A stretch of 64,000 bases of DNA from Burkholderiales bacterium (GTDB lineage Bacteria; Pseudomonadota; Gammaproteobacteria; Burkholderiales; Nitrosomonadaceae): contig JACKLV010000005.1 of NCBI GenBank assembly GCA_024235755.1, forward strand, positions 123,969 to 187,968. The letters run 5' to 3'. Both the position numbers and the translations under genes were made by a program. Position 1 is the stretch's first letter, and each line of letters opens with the position of its first letter. The notes under the pieces were generated by a model. The model ran no database searches. It was not told the DNA's origin and worked only from the letters and a program-made list of their open reading frames with translations. Shown in pieces: positions 56,153-64,000 of this stretch.

Positions 56153-57319
56153 TTGAGTGCGCAAGTACTTCGATTCTTTGCCCCCTGTCCAAGGGGGCTT
56201 GAATCTGTTCTGGCCGATGAATTATCGAAGCTGGGCGCCGATACGGTGCAACCGGCGAATGGCGGCGTGCACTTTCAGGGAAGCTGGAAAACCTGTTATC
56301 AAGTCAATCTAGGCAGCCGCATCGCCAGTCGGATCTTATGGCAAATCGCCAAAACGCCCTACCGCAACGAACAAGACATCTACAACACGGTTCTGGCGCT
56401 ACCCTGGCATGAATGGTTTTCGCCCAAGTTAACCATACGCGTTAATTTGGCTGCCATCAAATGCCCACTACGCAGTCTGGATTTCGTCACGCTAAAAATC
56501 AAGGATGCCGTCTGCGACAAATTCCGCAAAACAACCGCTAAGCGCCCCAGTATCGACACTGTTCATCCCGACATCCGCATCCACGGTTTCCTGGATGCGA
56601 ACGAATTCACACTCTATCTGGACACTTCCGGCGATGCGTTATTCAAACGCGGATACCGGAAAGCAGCCGGTAATGCACCTTTGCGTGAGAACCTGGCTGC
56701 AGGCATTTTATATTTAACCGGTTGGCAACCAGGGACACCGTTACTTGATCCCATGTGCGGCAGCGGGACTTTTCTGCTCGAGGCGACGCAAATTGCGCTT
56801 AACATTGCGCCAGGATCACAGCGGCACTTTGCCTTCGAAAAATTCAAACAATTCGATCAGACCCTCTGGAACACACTCAAAAAAGCAGTATTGATTGAAC
56901 AGCGCCCGGTCACCCAGCAATCCATTTATGGCAGCGATTTATACGGCTATGCACTGTCAGATGCCCGGATCAATCTGGAAGCCGCCGGATTACTCGACGC
57001 TGTACATCTGAAACAGGCCAATATTCTTGAAATCTCCGCACCGGCGCCGCAGGGTATTCTGATAACCAACCCGCCTTATGGTGTCCGCATTGGCGAAACA
57101 CAATCATTAGCCGAATTTTATCCAAAACTGGGCGATGTATTGAAAAACAAATTCAGCGGCTGGTCTGCCTATATTCTATCCGCCGATACCGCGCTATCCA
57201 AAACAATCCGCCTCAAAGCAACACGCCGCACACCCCTGTTTAACGGCGCACTCGAATGCCGCCTGCTCAAGTACGATATGGTTACCGGAAGTCTGAAGAA
57301 AAACAAATCAACCGCGTAA
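56153..57319 (+). CDS. THUMP-domain class I RNA methyltransferase (RlmL N-domain-like)
   Basis: About 388 residues. A THUMP RNA-binding domain (residues 5-165) is followed by the methyltransferase core with DPMCGSGTFLLEA and the catalytic NPPYGVRIG. It corresponds to the m2G-methylating N-terminal half of RlmL (23S rRNA G2445) without the second RlmK methyltransferase. The frame is open from 56087, inside the DUF423 gene; the TTG at 56153 gives the expected N-terminus LSAQVLRFFAPCPRGLE, so I place the start there. Confidence 0.88.
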   Translation: MSAQVLRFFAPCPRGLESVLADELSKLGADTVQPANGGVHFQGSWKTCYQVNLGSRIASRILWQIAKTPYRNEQDIYNTVLALPWHEWFSPKLTIRVNLAAIKCPLRSLDFVTLKIKDAVCDKFRKTTAKRPSIDTVHPDIRIHGFLDANEFTLYLDTSGDALFKRGYRKAAGNAPLRENLAAGILYLTGWQPGTPLLDPMCGSGTFLLEATQIALNIAPGSQRHFAFEKFKQFDQTLWNTLKKAVLIEQRPVTQQSIYGSDLYGYALSDARINLEAAGLLDAVHLKQANILEISAPAPQGILITNPPYGVRIGETQSLAEFYPKLGDVLKNKFSGWSAYILSADTALSKTIRLKATRRTPLFNGALECRLLKYDMVTGSLKKNKSTA

Positions 57320-58209
57320 TTCAAGTCTCGTACTCTATCCACCAATGTCGGAATTTTTTACATATCTTATGTGCGCGAATAGACTCTATCATGTCCGCCG
57401 AAGCCGCACCGGTAATTTTTGAAACCAATTAAACCCACCGCCCTAATACCTGGAAAACAGTTCAACGCTTGCTGAAAATACCTATAGAACATTTCCAGAA
57501 ATCCAGATTATGTCACAACACCATGTGATACGAAAAAACTTATCCTTCCATATCAATCACATGCTTTATAAACGTTGTTTGCTCACAATTCGCTTCGCCT
57601 TATTTCAAATTTCTGCTTATAACTTGCACCGCATGTCTTCTTCCAGAAAATTGTCAAAATAAATAGCAAGAACAGCTTCCAGGCACGCCTCAGAATGTCG
57701 ATATATTTAACAGTTTAAACATACCTGCAAATACATCACATCGCCTGGATTTAATTTATCCATACAAATCAATACACTATTTTTTAATGGCACAAAAATT
57801 GCTTAGGATATTTTTGTAAATATCGGTACGAAACTTAAGCACTCACTACATAATGCCATATGAATATTACGCAAAAAATACTCGAAAAGCCTTTGTATTC
57901 ATATCGCTATTATTCTTTATCACCCCCATCTAATCATTTATACAACCCTATTCATCATTTCGTCCAGTTCTAACCCGAGCTTTTATATTTAAGTTGAATA
58001 GTTATTGAACAGATAAACATCGGTTTTCCCAAATTTTCAGCAAAATTATTACCACACAACCTGCAAATACATAATATAAATCGATGAATATTAAAAATAA
58101 AATGAAATAAATAGATTTTTAAGACGGCCTGGTTTTGTATGGCGTTTAGCTAAAAACACAAATTCTTTTTATCTGATTTGCAATCATTCCTATCCAAAAG
58201 GAGCATGCA
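57320..58209. other. Long non-coding region carrying a sigma-54 promoter
   Basis: 890 bases with no frame above 60 codons. The only clear signal is the sigma-54 promoter at 57788-57802; a 37-codon frame starting ATG near 57860 follows it but has no known relative. The region is AT-rich, like the edge of an accessory segment. Confidence 0.6.
57788..57802 (+). promoter_or_regulatory. Sigma-54 (-24/-12) promoter
   Basis: TGGCAC-AAAAA-TTGC: an exact match to the RpoN consensus, with GG at 57789-57790 and GC at 57801-57802 ten bases apart. It points right, towards the LuxR-like gene 408 bases away. PrsR (19927-21288) is a sigma-54 activator and so is a candidate for its control. Confidence 0.8.
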
Positions 58210-59028
58210 GTGGCAATCACTGAGACCGATTTAAATGATTATGTTGAATTACTTTACCAGACTGAGAACTTCGAACAAGCATTTACCGTGCTTGAACGTT
58301 GCGCACATGAATCAGGAATGGACGGTGTATTTTATATTTACATTCCTCGCTTCCCCTTAGATTCCGGCTCCGCGCGCAAACCGGCGTTCAATGTTTCGCA
58401 TAATTTGAGCCCTGCATGTATCACCGACTTGTTTGACAATAGCTTTGATCAGCCAGAATGGCCTGATTCATCACAGCTCAACACGCCAGTTAACAGTACG
58501 ATGGAATTGATTGAATGGAGAAAAAAAAGCTGTAAAAACTGTCAGCAAAAAAAGAGTCACGCTATTAGTGAATCTACAGTTTCCAATAGCATTGCAAGCG
58601 GCATCACCATACAACTCATGTCGGGAGAAAAAGGTATTGCCATCGCAGGCTTCGTTCGATGTCATTCGCAAATTGACGGTAAAAATAAAAAACAAGTTTT
58701 TGACAAACTGGTTCTCTGTGCAAAATTATTTCACAGTATGATCTTATCCAGCCTGCGTCATATCGGTCACTTTCTTAGACCTGTGCTCAATGGATTCAAC
58801 GATACTGAAAAATATTTTCTTCAAAAACTCGCACAAGGTAAATCCATGACCCAGATTTCACACGAACTTGGGAAAAGCGAGAAATACCTTGATCGAGTAA
58901 TGCTAAGAATAAGACAGAAACTGTCGGGTGTGCGTGCAGATGAATCGCCAAAAATCAACCGCAATCAGGTTTTATACTACGCCGGATTGCTCAATCTGTT
59001 TGACCGTAAAAACTCCCAAGACCCTTAA
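58210..59028 (+). CDS. LuxR-type transcriptional regulator
   Basis: 272 residues from a GTG at 58210 with AAAGGAG nine bases upstream. Residues 1-180 resemble an autoinducer-binding-like sensor (YVELLYQTENFEQAFTVLE, MDGVFYIYIPRF) and residues 195-255 a LuxR helix-turn-helix (FNDTEKYFLQKLAQGKS, ISHELGKSEKYLDRVMLRI). A CKNCQQKK pair of cysteines in the middle might bind metal or sense redox state. No LuxI is present, so an acyl-homoserine lactone ligand is uncertain. It precedes the giant surface protein. Confidence 0.75.
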   Translation: MAITETDLNDYVELLYQTENFEQAFTVLERCAHESGMDGVFYIYIPRFPLDSGSARKPAFNVSHNLSPACITDLFDNSFDQPEWPDSSQLNTPVNSTMELIEWRKKSCKNCQQKKSHAISESTVSNSIASGITIQLMSGEKGIAIAGFVRCHSQIDGKNKKQVFDKLVLCAKLFHSMILSSLRHIGHFLRPVLNGFNDTEKYFLQKLAQGKSMTQISHELGKSEKYLDRVMLRIRQKLSGVRADESPKINRNQVLYYAGLLNLFDRKNSQDP

Positions 59029-59421
59029 TACTTCAGACATTATGGCTCAGTGATTTATTCGCATTATTCCAGCAAATCATTGACAAACAACCCGAATCAA
59101 TTTTTTCTTGCAATACGCAATTAAAGTTGTAGCTGCAGCTAAAAGCTTAAAAGTAAACAACAAGCCAATCTCATTGCTGCGCGAACAAAACCAAAAAAAC
59201 CAGTAATAATAGCAGCTTACCCCATCTCTGACAAGATAGTAAATTCCATCTTACCAAACTCACTTATTTGGATTTTAATATCACCCAAATTCAATGGATT
59301 GTAATGGTCGATCTCAATGACGCAATTAGCGCGAGAAAACACCATCAACACACCAGTAACAATTCCCAGTTAGTGCTTCAGAACTTTTTATTTTGTTAAC
59401 AAAAAATATAAGGATCGCCAG
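59029..59421. other. Intergenic region upstream of giant surface protein
   Basis: 393 bases. No gene or RNA is evident. No sigma-54 or strong sigma-70 site is seen. Confidence 0.55.
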
Positions 59422-62400
59422 ATGCCGCAACACGAACCCATGACTAATAATGCACAAAAACTGTTAATTATCGACGCAGACGTTTTGGATGCTGAAATAC
59501 TGCTCAAAGACCGCAAACCGGGCTATCAGGTTATCCGGCTCGATCCAGCATCAGAATCCGTCACACAGCTATCCGATGCCATTCATCAACATGCGCCGGT
59601 GCAAGAAATCGTGCTGGTTGCACATGCTACGCCCGGGCAGATTCATTTCGCTAGCGGTTTAATCGATTCGGCGCAGCTTGAACAGCATCAACAGCAGTTG
59701 CAGGCATGGCGCAAGTCATTGTCACTTGACGCCAAACTTTGTATATATGGGTGCGAGCTGGCGGCTAGTGAAGAAGGTAATAGGTTTATAGAGCTGCTAA
59801 AAGAGATGACAGGTGCTGAGGTGGCGGCTTCGAGTTTGTCGATCGGTAAAACAGAGGCAGGCAACAATTGGGATTTAGATCGCTACACAAATGAATTTGG
59901 AATCACAATGCCATTTCATACACATTCTACCGCCAATTATGCACATACATTGGCTCCTGAAATTCGTATCTTTGGTGCGAATTCTATCGAAAACGGCTCC
60001 ATGACCTTTCAAGTGAAACTGTCTGAACCCGCAACGGATACCGTAAGAATCAGCTATCGCACACGTGAAGAACTGGGAACCGCACTGGGTAATAACATTG
60101 ATTTTCAGGAAGGCACCAGTTTCGTGCAGATTGCTGCCGGACAAGACACGGCGTTTATCAGCGTCAGGACATGGAGTGACACTCTGGATGAAGCCGACGA
60201 AAGTGTGGTGATCGAACTGTTCAACCCGACCAATGCAGTGTTTGCCGATGGTGTCAATACCCTGCAAGCGATCGGCATGATCTTGGATGATGACGGCGCA
60301 GGCAATAATTTAGGGTTGTTCGTCGGCAATGTGGAAATTGTCGAAGGTGCAGATGGTGTAACACGGGAAGTCGCGGTGCCGATTCATTTGTCCCGCCCTT
60401 CGGATCAGACTTTGACATTCCAATACCAGACGTCGGATGGCAGCGCCATTGCAGGTCAGGATTATACTGCACAGACAGGAACCGTGACTTTTTTGCCCGG
60501 ACAGACCTCGGCGGCTGCGATCATACCGATTATTGGCGATGCCATTGATGAGCCCAGCGAGACATTCAGTTTGACAGTGACGCCGACACCGGCCATAGCC
60601 AATGGATCGGCGGGTGCTACGGGAACCGTAACCATACTTGATGGCGATATTTTACCGCCACCTGAAGGTATTACAGTCAATGCCGGGAACACTGCAAATG
60701 TAAATGAAGGTAGCCTTTTTACTCGTACCGTCAGTTTTATTGATGATCTGGATACTAACGCAGATGGCTGGACTTACAGCGTAGACTGGGGCGATGGTTC
60801 TCCGGCTGAAACAGGTAACATTGCAGCCGGTGCGGATACTTTCGATATCAGCCGCCTCTTTGCCGATGGCGATGCATCGCATACCGTCAGCGTTACTGTG
60901 ACTGACACTACGGGTGATACCGATACGCAACAATTCCAGCTTAACGTCAATAATGTTGCACCGACGATTGCGCTGCTGGGCGCTGGCGCGATCAATACGG
61001 GCGCTGACTATACGCTGAATCTGGGCGCAATCACCGATCCCGGGCAAGATACGGTCATCAGTTACATTGTGAACTGGGGGGATGGCAGCAGTGAAACGTA
61101 TAACAGCGCAGGTGATGTTACACATATCTACTCAACGGTGGGGAATACCACGATAACCGTTGACCTGGTTGATGAAGACGGCACGCATACCAATGCAGGC
61201 AGTCTTCTGGTTGCCGTCAATACGCCGCCTGCAGGAATCACTTTGGATGCTGGAGAAGATTTTTCTTTAAACGAGGGCAGCCTGTTTAACCGCACGATCC
61301 TGTTCACCGATGGGGAAGATGCGGGTGCGGATGGCTGGACTTATAGCGTGGACTGGGGGGATAGTTCCGCGATTGAAAATGGCGTCATTGCAGCCGGTGC
61401 GAATACTTTTGATATCAGCCGCTTCTTTGCCGACGGCGATGCATCGCATACTGTCAACGTCACCGTTACCGACACCGCAGGTGATACGGATACGCAGCAA
61501 TTCCAGCTGAACATCAATAACGTCGCGCCGACCATCGCTGTGGCCGGTGCATCGCAGGTCGATGCGGGCACACAGTATACGTTTAACCTCGGCGCCGTGA
61601 CCGACCCCGGTGACGATACAGTCACCAGTTACATTGTTAACTGGGGGGACGGTTCCAGCGATACTTTCAATACCGCAGGCGATGTCACGCATACTTACGA
61701 GGCTGCTGCAATCGGCAGCAATACTATCACGGTCGATCTGGTCGACGAGGACGGCACGCATACCAATGCAGGTAGTCTGGATGTTACAGTTGGCCAACCT
61801 CCTGAGGGGGTATCTGTCAACGCAGGTAACAATGACGTCCTTGACGAAGGCAGTACGTTAAACCGCACTATCACCTTCACAGACGGTGAAGATACCGGAA
61901 ACAACGGCTGGACGTACAGTGTTGACTATGGCGATGGTTCGGCTGTGGAAAACGGCACGATTGCAGCTGGTGCGAACAGTTTTGACATTAGTCACGTGTT
62001 TGCCGACGGCGATGATGCCCACACCATCAGCGTAACCGTGACCGATACCGGCGATGCCACCGATTCCGATACCGACAGCTTTAACTTGGCTGTCAACAAC
62101 GTCGCGCCGACCATCGATCTGTTGGGCAACGACAGTGTGAATGAAGGCGAGATTTATACGCTTAACCTGGCGGACCTGATCGATCCGGGCGACGACACTG
62201 TAACCAGCTATATGATCAATTGGGGAGACGGTTCAGCGACAACGCTGAGCGCGGCGGAACTACTGGCTGCCGGAAATGCAGTCGACCATGTGTTTGCCGA
62301 CGGCTCAAGTAGCCCACAGATTACGGTTGACCTAACGGATGAAGATGATACTCATGTCGGCGTCGGTTCCAAAACCATCAACGTCAACAATATCGCACCG

Positions 62401-63630
62401 ACCATTGCGCTGAGCGGCAATGCCGACGCCGATGAAGGTTCAACGTATACATTGGCATTGGGTGCGGTAACCGACCCGGGAACGGATACCGTGACCGACT
62501 ATATCATCCACTGGGGCGACGGCTCGCCGTCAATCAGTCTGACGGCGGCGGAACTGGCGGCTGCGGGCGGTAACGTCGACCATGTCTATGCCGACGGCGC
62601 GAGCAATCCGCAAATCAGCGTTGACCTGGTTGACGAAGATGGCACGCATACCACGGCAGGCATACTGGATGTCATCGTCAACAATGTTGCGCCGACTATT
62701 GCCGTGGCCGGTGCATCGCAGGTTGATGCGGGCACGCAGTACACCTTTAACCTCGGTGCCGTGACCGATCCCGGTGACGATACCGTATCCAGCTACATCG
62801 TCAACTGGGGTGACGGTTCCAGCGATACCTACGGCACCGCAGGCGATGTCACGCATACTTACGACGTTGCCGCAATCGGTAACAATACCATCACTGTCGA
62901 TCTAATCGACGAGGACGGCACGCACACTGATGCAGGCAGCCTGAATGTCACGGTTGAGCAGCCAGAGCCTATTGAAACGCTATTGATCGGTAATGCACCG
63001 CTCAGAGTTTCCCGTTCCGATCCCGATGCCTGGGAAAACGCCTGGACAGTTGAGGCGGTCAGCATCAGCCATAAAGCCAATTTTCTCGATACATCTGAAG
63101 CCTGGAGCAGTGCATCGCTGAATGGCCGAAATCCCAACGTGCTGAACGGTGGCGATATCTTTGGCGGTGATCTGGGTGTCAGCGGCCAGTCGCTGGTTTC
63201 CAGCACCATTCGCCAGGAAATTGACGGCACGGAAGCGCTGCGTTTCGATCTGGACCAGGCAGCAACCAAAGTCACCATTGATTTGTCCCGGCTTGACGGC
63301 AGTACCGCGAACGGTCATTTCGATGCAGGCAGACTGCAGCTATTGGATAGCACCGGTACAGTCGTAGACGAACTGGTTTTCAGTGCCGATGCAGCTTCGC
63401 ATGAAAAACAGATTGCCCTGGATCACAGCGCCGGTTTTTCTTCGGTTGTGCTCACTGCTGGCAGTTACAATGGTGCTGATTTCATTTTTGGCGGCTTGTC
63501 CGATGCAGGCGGACAGTATCTGAGCGATCCGCAGGATTTGGGCAATGGCACATGGCATGCCAGCGACTATCTGGTGGATGCCGTCGAGTTTGAATTCGGG
63601 GAAATCACGCTGGTAGGAACAGTAGCTTAA
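59422..63630 (+). CDS. Giant surface protein: DUF4347, Calx-beta and PKD-like repeats
   Basis: 1402 residues, ATG after AAGGA. No signal peptide; DUF4347 domain at 13-175 (LLIIDADVLDAEILL, IVLVAHATPGQIHF, KLCIYGCELAASEEG), two Calx-beta domains (about 182-295 and 300-412), then PKD-like repeats (about 415-1190) with WTYSVDWGDGS, YIVNWGDGSSDT and DEDGTHTNAGSL, and a unique C-terminal domain (1195-1402). Such DUF4347-led proteins are large surface or matrix proteins, usually exported by type I secretion. No RTX repeats and no secretion genes are nearby. Acidic composition suggests calcium binding. Confidence 0.85.
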   Translation: MPQHEPMTNNAQKLLIIDADVLDAEILLKDRKPGYQVIRLDPASESVTQLSDAIHQHAPVQEIVLVAHATPGQIHFASGLIDSAQLEQHQQQLQAWRKSLSLDAKLCIYGCELAASEEGNRFIELLKEMTGAEVAASSLSIGKTEAGNNWDLDRYTNEFGITMPFHTHSTANYAHTLAPEIRIFGANSIENGSMTFQVKLSEPATDTVRISYRTREELGTALGNNIDFQEGTSFVQIAAGQDTAFISVRTWSDTLDEADESVVIELFNPTNAVFADGVNTLQAIGMILDDDGAGNNLGLFVGNVEIVEGADGVTREVAVPIHLSRPSDQTLTFQYQTSDGSAIAGQDYTAQTGTVTFLPGQTSAAAIIPIIGDAIDEPSETFSLTVTPTPAIANGSAGATGTVTILDGDILPPPEGITVNAGNTANVNEGSLFTRTVSFIDDLDTNADGWTYSVDWGDGSPAETGNIAAGADTFDISRLFADGDASHTVSVTVTDTTGDTDTQQFQLNVNNVAPTIALLGAGAINTGADYTLNLGAITDPGQDTVISYIVNWGDGSSETYNSAGDVTHIYSTVGNTTITVDLVDEDGTHTNAGSLLVAVNTPPAGITLDAGEDFSLNEGSLFNRTILFTDGEDAGADGWTYSVDWGDSSAIENGVIAAGANTFDISRFFADGDASHTVNVTVTDTAGDTDTQQFQLNINNVAPTIAVAGASQVDAGTQYTFNLGAVTDPGDDTVTSYIVNWGDGSSDTFNTAGDVTHTYEAAAIGSNTITVDLVDEDGTHTNAGSLDVTVGQPPEGVSVNAGNNDVLDEGSTLNRTITFTDGEDTGNNGWTYSVDYGDGSAVENGTIAAGANSFDISHVFADGDDAHTISVTVTDTGDATDSDTDSFNLAVNNVAPTIDLLGNDSVNEGEIYTLNLADLIDPGDDTVTSYMINWGDGSATTLSAAELLAAGNAVDHVFADGSSSPQITVDLTDEDDTHVGVGSKTINVNNIAPTIALSGNADADEGSTYTLALGAVTDPGTDTVTDYIIHWGDGSPSISLTAAELAAAGGNVDHVYADGASNPQISVDLVDEDGTHTTAGILDVIVNNVAPTIAVAGASQVDAGTQYTFNLGAVTDPGDDTVSSYIVNWGDGSSDTYGTAGDVTHTYDVAAIGNNTITVDLIDEDGTHTDAGSLNVTVEQPEPIETLLIGNAPLRVSRSDPDAWENAWTVEAVSISHKANFLDTSEAWSSASLNGRNPNVLNGGDIFGGDLGVSGQSLVSSTIRQEIDGTEALRFDLDQAATKVTIDLSRLDGSTANGHFDAGRLQLLDSTGTVVDELVFSADAASHEKQIALDHSAGFSSVVLTAGSYNGADFIFGGLSDAGGQYLSDPQDLGNGTWHASDYLVDAVEFEFGEITLVGTVA

Positions 63631-63671
63631 TATGCATACCAATTTAAATGATGAACTAAAGGACAATAACA

Positions 63672-64000
63672 ATGAATAGTATACGACAACTAACCCTATT
63701 GATATTTCTGATTATTTTACCCTTATCGGCCGGTGCTATTATTCTGGAGCAGGCGCCATTGGATGACGGAGACGGTAGCCTGAGCGTCGGCCCGTCCGGA
63801 ATACAGATTGCAACAGACGATTTCCAGTTTGCGAATACCGTACTGCTAACCAATATCCGCTGGTGGGGCAGTTATGATCCTTCCGCACCAGCAACTGAAT
63901 CCTTTACGGTGCGGCTTTTTGCAGATGATGGTTTCGGTAACCCCGAAACCAATGCTTTTTTTGAAACAGTATTTGCAGGGAATGGCGATAGTAGCGGTGG
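63672..64000 (+). CDS. Secreted protein, partial (possible PEP-CTERM substrate)
   Basis: The first 109 codons of a frame open to the right edge. It starts with ATG after AAGGACA and has a clear signal peptide (QLTLLIFLIILPLSAGA). The mature part ILEQAPLDDGDGSLSV, FANTVLLTNIRWWGSYDPS is like secreted beta-sandwich proteins. The C-terminus, where a PEP-CTERM sorting signal would be, is outside the window, so that is an inference from the prsK/prsR cluster. Confidence 0.6.
   Translation, partial: MNSIRQLTLLIFLIILPLSAGAIILEQAPLDDGDGSLSVGPSGIQIATDDFQFANTVLLTNIRWWGSYDPSAPATESFTVRLFADDGFGNPETNAFFETVFAGNGDSSG

Noticed and set aside
60652..61125. Long minus-strand frames inside the PKD repeat gene
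   Set aside because: They are shadows of a repetitive GC-rich coding strand; they repeat with the same period and have no starts of note.

Overview
The window is a chromosomal segment of an ammonia-oxidising betaproteobacterium of the Nitrosomonas lineage. The diagnostic block is amoC-amoA-amoB plus an AmoD/E-family gene, copC and copD on the minus strand (31.75-38.13 kb). AmoC, AmoA and AmoB read as Nitrosomonas-type proteins along their whole length once indels are allowed for. The hopanoid genes (shc, hpnG), the XrtA/PEP-CTERM genes (prsK, prsR and partners) and moderately AT-rich DNA agree with this. The species cannot be told from the sequence alone.

Layout. 0-15.9 kb is mostly housekeeping: the start of argC, the rpsI/rplM ribosomal pair, glnS with a small membrane-protein gene overlapping its end, a YccA-like membrane protein, a ydbH-ynbE-ydbL envelope-lipid-transport locus interrupted by a 254-bp inverted-repeat element, cysM, a ComEA-like secreted protein, an alpha/beta hydrolase, a DacA-type carboxypeptidase with a SPOR domain, and an ABC exporter with an AttH-like secreted partner. 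16.2-27.0 kb is an XrtA/PEP-CTERM-associated cluster: a sugar-phosphate transferase, the PrsK/PrsR two-component pair, an acyl-CoA ligase, a PLP decarboxylase, an asparagine-synthetase-like amide ligase lacking the usual Cys2, and a GNAT-type acyltransferase. 27.0-31.7 kb holds a PstS-like binding protein, an outer-membrane porin and a GGDEF-EAL sensor.

31.7-39.8 kb is the ammonia monooxygenase locus plus a CAP/RTX secreted protein. amoA, amoB and the AmoD/E gene are broken by about a dozen small indels, mostly single bases missing from homopolymers, and the CAP protein carries a compensating -1/+1 pair. The underlying proteins are otherwise perfectly conserved, so the likeliest reading is residual consensus error in a multi-copy region rather than loss of ammonia oxidation. 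40.3-48.8 kb holds an ArsC/Spx-like protein, a cupin, proA, a lipoyl-domain E3 (lpdA), and a retropepsin / inactive transglutaminase / ATP-grasp ligase trio. 48.8-53.2 kb is a hopanoid and outer-membrane-lipid block (hpnG, shc, mlaA, a decayed hpnA-like epimerase). 53.3-57.3 kb has an exbB without exbD, xseA, a DUF423 protein and a THUMP methyltransferase. 57.3-64 kb is accessory: an 890-bp gap with a textbook sigma-54 promoter, a LuxR-like regulator, a 1402-residue DUF4347/Calx-beta/PKD-repeat surface protein, and the start of a secreted protein.

How the genes fit together: the amo/cop block supplies energy and copper handling; hopanoid, MlaA and YdbH-family genes maintain the envelope; PrsK/PrsR and the sigma-54 site point to regulated export of extracellular polymer and surface proteins. 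The best candidate for unexplored chemistry is the ligase-decarboxylase-amide ligase-acyltransferase set at 21.4-27.0 kb.
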